In this document: in pieces, positions 1 to 10,605 of the stretch
How positions within the stretch are numbered: the first letter of the stretch is position 1
Layout: the number at the start of each line of letters is the position of its first letter
NCBI GenBank assembly: GCA_008694505.1
Contig: VZDJ01000219.1
Coordinates: 11,968,970 to 12,032,969 of the forward strand
DNA length: 64,000 nt
From: Cyanoderma ruficeps
Lineage: Eukaryota > Chordata > Aves > Passeriformes > Timaliidae
Direction of reading: 5' to 3'
Made by a program: the position numbers and the translations under genes
Notes under the pieces: generated by a model
Seen by the model: only the letters and a program-made list of their open reading frames with translations
Databases searched by the model: none
What the model was told of the DNA's origin: nothing

Positions 1-1581
1 TTTTCTTTTTAAAAACAGCTTTTCAACACTCACAATTTTTTGCCCATTTTGTTCACGCTTTTGCTACTGTGTGAAGGTCCTTGGCAGGTCACTGGCCTCA
101 CCCTTTGCTTTGCTCACAGGTTCACAACACCTCATCCTCTCTGCCAGGGGAATGTTTTCCCGGTGTTGTTCTGCATCCCATGCAGGGCACCCCAGCCTCC
201 AGCTCCTCAGCTTTCCCACGAGGGTAATGCTGGCAAACCACTCTGAGTACAAAACCCCACGTTTCCCTAGAGCCACTCCAGCCACAGGGAGCAGAGCAGA
301 TCTGGCCCTGGATGAGCCTCTCCTGCTGTGCCAACAGCCATAAAGCATTGTCCCATCAGAAATAAGCGTTGCACCCATTCCAGAGGGGCTCCCCAGGAGC
401 CTCACTGCTTCTTCCCACCACCAGCTCACACCCCTGCACAGTTCAGGCAATGCTTTCCCTTCCCAGCAAGCCCAGGAAAGCTCTCCTTGTTCCCTGGGAC
501 CAGCCCAGCTCAGCAGCCCAATCCTCTGCAGACAGATCTGCCTCCCCCTACGAGCCTCTGTCAAGCATTTTCTCTTTGAGCCAGCATTTCTGGAGCCTTG
601 TTCAGGCCTGACCTCTGCTGCGAAAATCTCACCGAGCACATCCGAGTCGTGCATTTGCCTTTTTCGTGGCCTGTCACATCCCTGACCCGCTAATAAATGC
701 AGGGCTTTCTTATCCTTTGTCACTTCTAGCCCATGAGTAGGAATTCTTGTTAATCACTGACTGTGTGATCTTGCACTGCCATTACATTTTATCTTGTTTC
801 TGTTACTCCAGGCCTCAGCACTATCCAATTAGTCTTGAGTGATCTGCTGATCCTCCTCTGCTGATACTGCCTCCCAGCTTTGCCATCAGCAAATTTTACT
901 TACACTTCTATTTTTTGGTGCCAAAGTCATTAGAAAAAGCACTAAAACAGGATTATCCCCAAGACTGAAGCTTAAGGGGGCTGCACCAGTCTCTACCACT
1001 GCAGAAATCAAGAGGAAAGTGCTGGAAACCAACTATTTTCCCCTTTACTGGGCTGCTTTTGCCAGCAAAGCATCAGTGCACGGCGACACGGTGGCTGCAG
1101 CATACCAGGGAGAAGGTGGCAAATCACAGCTCCACGAGAACAAAGTTTCCAACAAAAAAAAGCTAAAACTGAGCCACAGGCCTGGAGATAGTGCACAATG
1201 ATCTCTTGAGCTGTGCAGAGTTCAGATTTAGGGCCTTTCACACATTCTTCTTTTCCACCTAATTAGCAGCCTCAGCAGAACTGACCTCTCCACCTGTGAG
1301 CTGAAATTCGGGACAGCACAGCACACCTGGCTTCCTGCTCTGTCAGGATTTGCCTGTCCCTAGATCCACAGGTCAGCGGGGCAGACCATAATATTCAGGC
1401 ACAAGTTGTTCACTTGAGGGATTCAAGGGCATGAATAAGAAATAAAGAGCATGAGGAAAGTGGATCTCAAAATTAACTCAGAGGAGAAAGAGCACCGGAA
1501 TAGAATAACATTCCCTTTTCTCTGTCTTGGGTGAAAATCCAATAAAGTTCCATATTGACCTGCCTAATACTTTAATCTCAC
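1..1581. other. SPINK5-like intron 6 or beyond; no exon supported
   Basis: This stretch should be intron following exon 6. Checked on the minus strand for another 128-nt Kazal exon with four cysteines, phase 0 in and phase 2 out: none found. A long minus-strand open frame at 64-723 has no Kazal cysteine pattern. A donor-like GTGAGT sits at 33-28 (minus), but the sequence before it lacks the expected cysteine pairs. Confidence 0.5.
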
Positions 1582-1633
1582 CTTATCTTTTCCTTGTCTG
1601 TTTTTAGATAACTTCCGCTCATTCTCCCTTTTG
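1582..1633 (-). CDS. SPINK5: SPINK5-like exon 6: basic linker after domain 2
   Basis: 52 nt after an 83-bp intron. The acceptor has a long pyrimidine tract ending cttccag and the donor is AAG|GTGAGA. Phase 2 in, phase 0 out. It encodes KRENERKLSKNRQGKDK, strongly charged like LEKTI linkers. The KR pair and dense lysines could be processing sites, though no RxxR furin motif is present. The clean donor shows the transcript continues to exons left of the window. Confidence 0.82.
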
Positions 1634-4600
1634 CTGGAAGAGAAGAGAGATGAGAAAGTGAATCCCGGGGTGCTCCAGGGAGGAGAGGTTTCCCCACACT
1701 CCTTCCCTTTACTCACAACTTCTCTGCACACATGATGCACTTATTGCTGTGCTGCTTCCCAGAGGCATCCCGGACTGGGTCGTTCTCCCTGGTGCAGGAA
1801 AGTTTCCCTCTCTTGAACAGATCCCGAAACTCCCGACACTCATCCTGTGCAAACGCCAAAAGCACGGGTTGACACGGGTGTGCTGACAGAGAGGCACATC
1901 TCCCACAAATCCACAAAGGATTATCCACCCAACGAATTACATTTCAAATGTTATTCTGCTTCCTTGAGGCGGAACTCGGTGGAAAACCATAACATGCAGC
2001 ATAAAACAAATAAATCCGTGTGTTTAGATGAGCAGATCTTTCTCATCCAGGGTAGCCTTGTTGCTATTTCTAATAGATAACACATGCAAGAGCCTGCCTG
2101 AAGGACCTAAGCTCTGCTCTAAGTATAAAACCCACAATTTCAGTGAATTTTAAATGAGAAAGTCAGTTTTCTCATCTCCTGTGAGAGAACGTGCTACTGA
2201 AATTAAAGAATTTTAAAATACACGCACAGTAAAAAAATGGCACTGCAGGCATAAAGAAAATATAATCCTTGAATACCTCCTATTGCCAGGTACACGAGAG
2301 TAAGAGGTGGGTGTTTTTACCTTCCACTTAACATGATGGTATGTGTTAATTGAACCAAAGCACTCTATTTCACAAAAGGCTTTTGTAGCAGAGCCTGCTT
2401 AGGCATTTCAGCCTGGCCTTTACTTTCCTCTGAACAGCTTTCTTATAACTTTCAGGGCAAGTTTGGAGCATAAGAAACACATAGAATATGTGAGGTCTTG
2501 GAAGCCTTCAGGTTCATTTATGCAGCACTTACAACCTTATCTGTTATGTGATCTGTAATACATTTTTCCTCTCACACCATGTAGAGGAGATGGCTTGATA
2601 GCTTATCCCAGCTCTGCAGATGGGGAAGTCAAGCCTAGAAAATTACTTGCCAAAAGCCAGACAGAAAATCTATGGCTTAACAAAGAAATTCAGTGTAGGT
2701 CTCTTCCTGACGCTGTAAAACTGTCCTTCTGCCTTCTGGACCACACTTTGGCAAGTCAGATATCTAAAAAAAAAAGGATCTCCCTTAGGACAGCTATGCC
2801 TTACAAAGCCTTTAATTTGTCCAGACACACAAGAGCTAGAAAGCTACCCTGCTTAACCAGATGTAAAAAATAAATAAATCAATCACCACAACCAACACTA
2901 TCTGATGGAAACCAATTCGTTCCCATCTAGAATAAAAACCCAAGGCTAAAAGGACAGCTCCCTCCACATAAAGACCTGCTATCTAGAAAAACAGCTATGG
3001 GTGAAAGAAACCAGCCAGGTGCATCAACAAGATAAACAAGGGACAATTAGAGGCGGCCTGTTCCCACACCCTGCCCTAGTCAGAGCTCACATGCACCAAC
3101 CTTGCTATTAAATATTTGCCAGATGCCAATGGTGTGCCTTATAAACAGGCAGGCATCCTCCTCAGCCTGCGCTCTGGGTCAGCCACACACCGGAGGTGCC
3201 GTGATTGCCTGGGAGGAGGCGCCGGGAGTTTTGGTTTCTTTTGTGCTGGTGAATGGCCCAAAGGCTGACACTCTTCCCAAGGCTGGGCATGTTTGCCCTG
3301 CTCCCACTGCAGGGCCCTTTCCCACGGGGCAGACGAGGAAGCGCCCTGGGCAGCGGGTCAGAGGCAGCAGACCTGATGCCATCGCCTATAAAACCGGCTT
3401 CAGCAGCGATGCTTCACCTCACCTTTCCCAAGGAGTTCACATTCCTGTTCGCCTCTCCACCACTCCCTTTGTTTTCTGAGCTTCTTTCCCTGCAAGAAAG
3501 GGAGGTGTGAGTGACGGGGCAGCGTGCAGTGCTCGGACACAAAGCCAAAATTGGGAGTGATTAAAGGCCAGTCTGGCCGACCCCACCTCCCCATTGCACA
3601 AGGCAGCAGCACAGAGCAGCAGCCGGGCTCAGCTCCCTGACACATATCCAGGGTGTTTAACATCCCTGCACCGGGGGCACTGTGCCATCCTTTCTCCCTG
3701 CCTAATATCCAGCTCTCTCCGTCCTAAGAAACACCATCTACAGAAAGAAGAAATTAACCCGTGTAAGTTTTCACCCTGCATTTGCTCTGTGGCGAGTCCT
3801 CACCGTGTGATGAGCCGGGGAGAGCTACTGGGTTCACAGGTTTGCTAAAGAGCTACAAACTGGTCTGGCTGGCCAGGGACAACAACTTTACGGCACTGAG
3901 CCTCCTGAGGGTTGGCAGGGAGAGGACATGCTGTGGGTGGGCAGGGCTGCCGCTGGAGCCAGCAGGCAGCTGATACTCACAGCAGCCTTTGGCACATCAT
4001 GCACTTGTTGAGGTCTCCTTTGTTATTTGGGCTGCTGAAGGGCTCCCTGGTGGTGGGACAGGAAAACTTCCCGCTGCGCAGAAGTGACCAGATTTTCCTG
4101 CATTCGTTCTGAAAAAGCACAGAGGAGGGCAATCGGTGGAGGCTCCCAGCAAGATCCTGAGAACTATTTGTTCACACTGAATCTTTTTTGGGTGTGCTGC
4201 AGGCTCTCAGCAGCCCCAGTTTGCTCACACAAACCACGCTCCTCCTGCCCATCCCTGGCCACACACCACACGTGGCACAGGTTGCACCCAGAGCCCTGCC
4301 CATGGCTCCCGAGGCAGAAAAGACAACGAGAAAGTTCAAAACCCATTGCAAGAACCATTAATCATGGGGAAAGGAATATATATATATATATATATGTTTA
4401 AGGAACGCATTTAATTTACATACAGCTGCAAATTGCTACCCGCTACAGCAGAGGACTGTATATTATAAAGTTAGCCAAGAGCAGAAAATACAGCCCTGGA
4501 AGTGCCAGAGGGATGCAAGAGGAATGAACGGGCCAGAGCGCCTGAAGAGTTCTTCACGTGCAAGTCAAGCACAGAAAAGCACAACCCTCTCAGGAAGCAG

Positions 4601-6465
4601 AGCAGTAATTTTGTGCAATGTTGCAGCAGCACGTTGCATCTTCTGCTGGGTAACTGAGATGCAGACCAGGGAGAAGCAATGAACCGTTTAGTTATTTTTG
4701 GCTACTGTGTTTCCCAAAACGATCTTTACCAAGGAGACAGGCTTGCTTGATTAAAACATGAATGGAACTGACTTCTAAGTCGTTGAATCAAATTATTTTC
4801 TGAGGCTCAAAGGACGTGCCTTAATTCTTTTAATTATGAAACTCATGAATTATCGGAAGCAGGGGTTCCTGCCAGATCAGAAGTTATATTCCAAAATATC
4901 ATTAAAAATATAATTTATGCCCTTTCTAACATCACTCCACGAGATTTCCAGCCCAGAGCTGTTTGGATATGTTCTAAGCATCATGCACCAAACACACACT
5001 GTCAGCTGGAGCCACTGCCGTGTTACTTAAGTGTTGTCTCTAAATATGGAGAGATTCACTGCTTTTTCCACACCAAAAAAAAAGCATTATAATATCTAAG
5101 TATAGTGCATCTAAACGGACTTTGCTCAGAGCATGCATCAAGCAGTGTAAGTGGGCAAAACAAAGGGAGAATCAGAATAGAAGAGGTTGGACTCGCCTTA
5201 ATCGAAGCTTGACTGGCAACATCTGCGACAGAAAAAGGAACAATGAAACCATACAAAAAATATTTGAAGGGAAATTTTAAAGCAAAAGCATTTAATTAAA
5301 ATACTTGATGCAGTTTCCTAATCCACCCAAATGCCTCTTGATAAAAGCTAATCCAATGCATTATTTCACACTGATAGAAATCCTCTAATGCCCAGTCCTT
5401 TCTGGAACGTTGCACTTTTTGTCATTCAAATGCAAAATCACATCCATTTTTTTGTGTGTGTCTTTGTGCCCTTCTTTACTGTGTTACTTTTCTCAGGCTT
5501 AAAATCCAAGTTCCAAGGGTGGTTCAAGTAACTGTTTCTCCATTATTCTGTACTCCTCCCTTCATAATTGCATCAAACTCACACAAACATTTTTGGCATT
5601 CTCCACCACCCCTTAAAATTGGGATACCAGAGCTAAGCCATTGTTGTTTGTCCAAAATGACAAATTCCTTTCCAAGGCCCATTCCATTTGCAGTGCTTCA
5701 CACAAATTATCAAATTAATAATGAGTCAGCAGGTGAGTAGCTGATACCTATTTCTTTTTATTAAGCCACTTAAAGCTGGTATAATATGTTTCATCCTCCT
5801 TTGCATCATCAGTGGCATTGTAAGGAACTGTCAAGAAATCTTCCATTAATGCTTTTTCAATAGAAACTGGCAGGAAATTGAAAGACCATTGCTTCAAACC
5901 TAACTCCTGCTGAAGTCTATCTATTGTAGCCAAATTACTGCAGCCATGTGAAAATGCCTTCCTTAGCAAGTGTTGACAAGACATTACCATTTTTTCCGAA
6001 TTTACAAAAAAATTGTATTACATTTTTGTTCAAAGTTGGGCTTTTAATGGAAGAATTCAGTCTGGTTGGAAATTGGTATTCTTCCACTTAGACAAATGGG
6101 AGTTTGGCTTTTTTGGTTTTTTTCTTAAACTGTTAATTCTATTTAATAGATGCTTTAAATCTACCAATAAAACTTTCATATCTCCACATGAAAAAGAAAG
6201 AGTAGTTAACAAGACATGTTATATCAAACCAACACATGTAGTACAGAAAAAAAAAAAATAATGGTGGTCTTCTGCTACACCACCATGCTTTTTAAAAAAC
6301 AAGGGCTCTCTAATCCTCTCTCTCTCTCTCTGTCTTTATGGGCACTCCCAGGCTGTGTCCTCTGCCAGTCCCAGATTCCAGCACAGAGAACATCACGAGT
6401 TACTAACCTGAGAAGAAGCAGAAAAATGCCAGAGCAAGGACCACCGAGGCACCTTCTATTTTCAT
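1582..6465 (-). CDS. SPINK5: SPINK5 (LEKTI)-like multi-domain Kazal inhibitor, 5' part, six exons, continues past left edge
   Basis: Coding exons on the minus strand are 6465-6408, 5222-5197, 4108-3981, 3489-3423, 1844-1717 and 1633-1582. Joined, they give 153 residues with no stop and no frame conflict. Residues 1-19 are a signal peptide. Two Kazal-like domains follow, with cysteines at 31, 45, 64, 67 and at 96, 110, 129, 132. Spacing is 13-18-2 in both, the 4-cysteine type that lacks the third disulfide. Each domain is followed by a charged linker (72-93 and 137-153). Domain 2 carries CTREND, typical of LEKTI domains, which are cleaved from a secreted precursor and inhibit kallikrein-type and other trypsin-like proteases in epithelia. 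Intron phases are 1,0,2,0,2. Introns are 1185, 1088, 491, 1578 and 83 bp. The last exon ends at a good donor, so more domains lie to the left. The family call is firm; one-to-one orthology with mammalian SPINK5 is likely but not proven. Confidence 0.85.
1717..1844 (-). CDS. SPINK5: SPINK5-like exon 5: second Kazal-like domain
   Basis: 128 nt, exactly the length of exon 3, phase 0 in and phase 2 out. The acceptor is tttgcacag and the donor is AAGTT|GTGAGT. It encodes 42 residues from DECREFRDLF to KCIMCAEK, with four cysteines spaced 13-18-2 and the diagnostic SCTRENDPVRD segment. The residue two after the second cysteine is Arg (P1), so a trypsin-like protease target is expected. This is the strongest single piece of evidence for the LEKTI family assignment. 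Confidence 0.92.
2585..2760 (+). repeat. MIR-like SINE fragment (ancient), in intron 4
   Basis: The sequence has the order of a MIR core and tail as I remember it: a cagatggggaa segment, then a stretch like acttgcccaag..cacaca (here acttgccaaaagccagaca), then caggtctcttcctgac-like and the ctg..accacact end. It is highly diverged. Family naming is from memory of the consensus and needs a RepeatMasker comparison. Confidence 0.5.
3423..3489 (-). CDS. SPINK5: SPINK5-like exon 4: linker after domain 1
   Basis: 67 nt between a ctttcttgcag acceptor and an AAAG|GTGAGG donor, phase 2 in and phase 0 out. It supplies 22 residues rich in Glu, Ser, Gly, Asn and Arg (starts ERSSENKG, ends NSLGK). This matches the position, size and character of LEKTI interdomain linkers, which hold the processing sites in the family. 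No dibasic furin site is visible here. Confidence 0.78.
3981..4108 (-). CDS. SPINK5: SPINK5-like exon 3: first Kazal-like domain
   Basis: 128 nt, phase 0 in and phase 2 out, flanked by a ttttcag acceptor and a CT|GTGAGT donor. It encodes 42 residues beginning NECRKIW and ending KCMMCQRL, with four cysteines spaced 13-18-2. After the second cysteine it reads CPTTREP instead of the CTREND seen in domain 2, so the predicted P1 residue is Thr, not Arg/Lys. This domain may therefore not inhibit trypsin-like enzymes. That last point is inferred from position only. Confidence 0.88.
4376..4395. repeat. (TA)n microsatellite
   Basis: About ten uninterrupted TA dinucleotides in intron 2 of the SPINK5-like gene. 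Confidence 0.9.
5197..5222 (-). CDS. SPINK5: SPINK5-like exon 2: 26-nt propeptide exon with GC donor
   Basis: The acceptor reads ctgtcgcag on the minus strand. The exon completes a split Asp codon and encodes VASQASIK, ending in phase 0. The donor is AAG|GCGAGT, a GC-AG intron in otherwise strong consensus. The 1-to-0 phase pattern is the same as exon 2 of the plus-strand SPINK gene at 43621. No GT donor nearby keeps phase 0. The exon is short, so this call rests on phase and position more than on homology. Confidence 0.65.
5480..6000 (-). pseudogene. Possible decayed coding segment in SPINK5-like intron 1, unrecognised
   Basis: On the minus strand 5990-5748 is an 80-codon open frame whose composition looks protein-like (for example LATIDRLQQELGL, MEDFLTVPYNA). 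Further downstream on the same strand (about 5705-5530) another frame reads GKEFVILDKQQWL, then a cysteine cluster ECQKCLCEF, then a stop. The segments are in different frames with stops between them, as in a decayed pseudogene. I do not recognise a parent gene. The opposite strand has an open frame over 5456-5740 with splice-like ends, so the reading direction is uncertain, and all of this could be chance. Confidence 0.25.
6316..6331. repeat. (CT)n microsatellite
   Basis: Eight CT units just inside intron 1 of the SPINK5-like gene, about 75 bp from the donor of exon 1. Confidence 0.85.
6408..6465 (-). CDS. SPINK5: SPINK5-like exon 1: start codon and signal peptide
   Basis: The exon encodes 19 residues plus one base: MKIEGASVVLALAFFCFFS, a short charged start followed by a hydrophobic core, as in SPINK family signal peptides. 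The ATG (complement of 6463-6465) has a good context, CACCATGA. The donor is CAG|GTTAGT at 6407, phase 1. A TATA-like box lies about 90 bp upstream, which supports this as the true first coding exon. Confidence 0.8.
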
Positions 6466-6524
6466 GGTGAGGGTGGTGGCAGCTGTTTGCCTACGTTGAC
6501 TCTACTAGAGCATTGCTCAATGAA

Positions 6525-6565
6525 ACCCAAAGAAAGGGCTCAGGGCTGATCACATATATATAGAT
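6525..6565 (-). promoter_or_regulatory. TATA-type core promoter of the SPINK5-like gene
   Basis: On the minus strand a TATATATA run lies at 6563-6554, about 90 bp upstream of the ATG. A start site about 30 bp downstream (near 6525-6530) would give a 5' UTR of about 60 nt. TATA promoters are usual for secreted, tissue-restricted SPINK genes. The exact start site is inferred. Confidence 0.5.
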
Positions 6566-9500
6566 GACCAGGCTCTCCGCCTCCCTTATGACATAACCTT
6601 CCCAAGAACCATCATTAGCTTCAAAAACCAGTTTGTTGACACTACTGTGAATTCTAATGATCCCATTAACACAATTAATTTCCATAAGGATGGGACATAT
6701 TTGAGTCACTCCCTGCATTTTATCAAGGTAAGAAAATTATAAATAGATCACTTCAGATCCCCCACACAGCCAGAAGGATTCCTGCCATCCTCAGGGTGGT
6801 TCCTAAGACAGCAGGACTCCAGCCATCACACCACAAATACCCTTTCATATCTCAAGAAAATTGTTGAAAGGGTTTTATTTTAATAACTTGGCTGCAGAAG
6901 AGACAACAGGAAAGTCAGGTCACTCAAACCTCTGGAAGTCAGTCTGCTTTTATTAAAGCACCTCAGTGTGAACCTTAAAGAGTAAACATTCAGGAAACGT
7001 TGAAAAACATCAAGTTTGAGGCTTTGTTGAAATTCACTGGGTTGGATGCTACAGTTCTCGTAAAAGTTGTGTCAATGACAAAACCATACTGCCAAATCCT
7101 CATCCTTTCCCAGTTTCTCCCTGTTGTCTTCAGAAAAAAAACCAAAACAAAACACAACTGCAATGTTATTAGTGAAAACCTTTCCTCAGCCCAGGTGGGA
7201 CCTGGCAGGCCATTACAGATGCTGCTCTTTGAGGTGTGTTGATATTGATTCTAAAGGGTCCAGCAAAGCAGCCCTGGTCTGGCCTTTCCCAAAGAAAAGA
7301 TAAGATGAAAGTAATCATCCTGTGCAGGGTTTCTCAGGAGTCTCGAGAGAGGAAAATAAAGATGACATCAAGGTTTTGGAATGTGATTTACGTGGGAAGA
7401 AGCTGTGCGCCTTGTCTCCAGTGAAAAGAGAAGAATTTGGAGAGAAAAGTCATTTGCAAGGTTTGAAAAGGGTGGATAAATGAGTCAGTCAAGCAAACCA
7501 GAGCAATGAGGGGCTCGAGCACAGGCTGTGGCTGTTCAGGGAGGCAGATCAGCACCACCTGAGGAGGAAAACATTCTTCTGCATGACATATGTGCCTGGC
7601 CAGTAGAGCTCAGTATAAATCCTTGTAATGAATTGCTGCCACACGTTTCTCAGATCAGAACAGTTGCTCGTGTTCACAACTGGAGGCAAAGCCAAGCCAG
7701 CACAGCCCTGACTCGGAGTGTGGTCACCCCTAACATTTCTTTTCAAAATGAAATCACATGCAGGTTCACACAGTGGAGAGTTTGCAATACAGTAGCAAAC
7801 TGCCCAAGGCCATGCAGATGGTTCCTGGCAGATCTGAAGAGCTGTGTATTGTCCTGAATCATGAGATAATTTCTGTATGCGTATTTGGGCGTGGAATTGG
7901 AGGGGAGGCCAACAGGAAGAGAGGAAAACTAAGCTGACAGAGCATGTGTCGGTAAATCCTTGGGAGAATTGGAAGAGAAAAAGCAAATTAAAAAAAAAAA
8001 GTATAGAGTTTCAAAGTGGTTAGAGCTTGGAAATATATCTGAAGGACAAAAAACAAAATATGCTGTTTGTTACTGAAGTGTCTGCCCATGAGTCAGCCAT
8101 GAGGTGGGAGGGTTTGGGAAGGGGAAGCGCATTTTTAAAAAGGGTTTTGTTCTTAAAATTTTCTTTTCCTCCAAAAGTTCTATTCCTACAAAGAAATGAA
8201 ACAATTCCCTGATTTAAGACAGCTGGCTGACTGCCCTATTCCTAAAGGAAGCGGAGTGGGTGCCAAATCAGGTCAGACTGGCCAGGTGAGAGCAGCTCCC
8301 AGCCTGGCAGTGTGGGGTGACAAGGAAAAGGAGAGGGAGAGACAGGTCCTGACCCCACACTGGTCTTGTGACCACCCCATTCCTCCCATATTCCCACCAC
8401 TGCAGCCTCCTGCCCACCAACTGCACCCACACCAACAAGTGGGAGAAGCTCAGAATGGCCCAAACACACCTTGATACCAAAACCAGATCCATGTTCATTA
8501 ACAAAACTCTAGAGGGGAAAAAAGACAAAAAGTATTCCCAACCTAATTACTACTGCACAACTAAAACCTCCTAAAAATCCCCCAGCAGTGGTGTGAAATG
8601 TGAAGGGATGGAGAGGACCCAGAAAAGCAACATGGTTTGGAGAACTTGCCTGTGTGTGCTTGAGTTACACAAACCTGGGCACAATGAGGGATGACAGCAG
8701 GAGTGCATTAAGCATAAACCTTGCCTGACTCACTTGATTGCCTGTATTGATCGATTTACACCGTATTGATCCATCTACACCATGAAGTCTCAATCCCCCA
8801 CTGGAATCCGGACAGCCCATTAATTCCCATAGGAATTTATATCCCACAGGATTGGATCTGGAAGAGAGATGATCCCGATGCTTTATTAATGTATTTTTAG
8901 CACAGCACCTAGCTAATCTTAATTTACAAATACGTGCCAAACAGCTGGAGAGCAAAATGCCACTGAGAAAAACAGAGGAGGGCAAAAAGGGATATTGCAA
9001 AGGTATCTTTTGTTCCTCTCCCTGTTAAAAGATTTGGGAAAGTAAACAGCATATAATGATGCTGTGCCTGGTAGGACAGCTCTGACTGGGTCTATTTTTC
9101 ATCACATTCTGCTACGAAAACAGGAATCAGGATAAAAATAATCATGAAGGAGTAACTAGGAAAATGCAGGAGAAAATAGAAGCATAACATGAAATTTAGG
9201 GAACCCCTAGGCAGCTGAAAACCCAAAAGGCTGGGACAATATCCTGCAGGCAGCAAGCTGGGCCAGCCCTGTGGCACGCAGGACACACCACAGTGGGCAT
9301 TCACCTCTCCCCTCCCCAGGGCCCCAAGGAGAATGGGAAGAGAGTCCAATAAGCAGCCAAATGAGTCATACCCTAATTAGTGGTGAACATCACACTCCTT
9401 TTCCTACGGCCATTCTCCCCGTTTTTGATGTTCCCATATTTCATTCCCTCACAGCCTGTGCCTGTGCACAGAAATACATCTATAGACAGAGAAAAATAAT

Positions 9501-10361
9501 TGAGATGTCTTGTCCACTCAGGAAGTTGTATTTCTTCCCATTAGAGACATGGCACTGTTTTGCAGGCAGGATCATCACCTTCCTAATGGGTTTAGCATCA
9601 TTTAGGGATATTTTTAACAGAGAAAAGCTTCCTGGCAGCATAATTGGATGGGATGGTGATGGTGGGGGTGTTGTTTGGTTTGGGGTTTTTTAGGGTGTTT
9701 TGGTTTGGGATTTTTTTTTTTTTAAGGCAGTGGAGGGAGGGTTTGTTTGGGGATTTTTTTGGTTGGGTTTGTGGGTTTTTGTTAAACCATCTGTGCTTTG
9801 GTGGCTCTTCACTGTTTGAATGCCAGCCTCCAGCCCAAGCAGCTCTGAAGTTGCCCTGAATGCTTGAGGACATGAGCTGTGTTGTCCCATTCTCACCCCA
9901 GAGCAAGGCAGTGTTTTGGGTCAGGCCTCCAAAGCCACCACACAGTGGGACAAAGAGCCCTGATGAGGATCTGCAGCCCATGTCTCACCCACTTTTTCCC
10001 TGGCAGCAGTGCCAGTCTCTTTCACAGCACCCTTTGCCCTCATAAAACTACAGACACGCCCACATTCCCACCACAGATGGACTTTTCTGTCCTGATTGAT
10101 GCAATTTTTACCTCCCACCATCTCTCTTCTTCTGAGGAACCCCATCAGCACCACTGCTCAACACCTAATTTCTATAAAATACTGAAACTGCTTTATTTTC
10201 CAGCTGACCACTACATCCCACTCCAAGCCAGAGATCCTCAGGGAGAAAAGGGAAGAGACAGAGTGGTTTGGCATATTCACCAAAGGAAGCACAGAGTAAA
10301 TGGTGTTTTGCTTCACAGCCAAAGCTGAATCCAGAGCTCTCAGCCTCAGCAGTCTCATGGG
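6566..10361. other. Intergenic, nothing recognised
   Basis: Upstream flank of the SPINK5-like gene. I see no Kazal exon, no signal-peptide exon with splice sites and no recognisable repeat. Open frames here are short and lack codon or motif evidence. Confidence 0.5.
9648..9785. repeat. G/T-rich low-complexity tract
   Basis: A run of TGGT, GGGG and TTTT blocks (for example gatggtgatggtggggg, then long T and G runs). Low complexity, with several G runs that could form a G-quadruplex on the plus strand. Confidence 0.75.
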
Positions 10362-10605
10362 TTCATAGAATCACAGAATGGTTTGGGTTGGAAGGAACCT
10401 TAAAGCTCATCTCATTCCAACCCCGTGCCATGGGCTGGGATACCACCCACCAGGCCAGGCTGCTCCAAGCCCCCTCCAACCTGGCCTTGGACACTTCCAG
10501 GGATCCAGGGGCAGCCACAGCTTCTCTGGGCACCCTCTGCCAGGGCCTCCCCACCCTCACGGGGAAGAGTTTCTTCCTAATACCCAACCCAAACCTACCC
10601 TTCTA
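10362..10605 (-). mobile_element. CR1 LINE 3' end, reverse orientation
   Basis: Begins tcatagaatcacagaatgg, the reverse complement of the avian CR1 3' terminus. It continues ttgggttggaaggaacctt, then the ccatgggc, ggccaggctgctcc and cttccaggga blocks and a ttcttcctaata segment. A standard 5'-truncated CR1 copy with no intact coding sequence. Confidence 0.93.

Noticed and set aside
28..120. Donor-like GTGAGT on the minus strand after a Lys-Lys-Leu codon series, a possible further Kazal exon
   Set aside because: The upstream translation (ends KSVNKMGKKL) lacks the KCxxC pair and correct length; only the donor fits.
64..723. 219-codon minus-strand open frame near the left edge
   Set aside because: It lies in the expected intron of the SPINK5-like gene, has no Kazal cysteine spacing and no linker character, and overlaps chance frames on the other strand.
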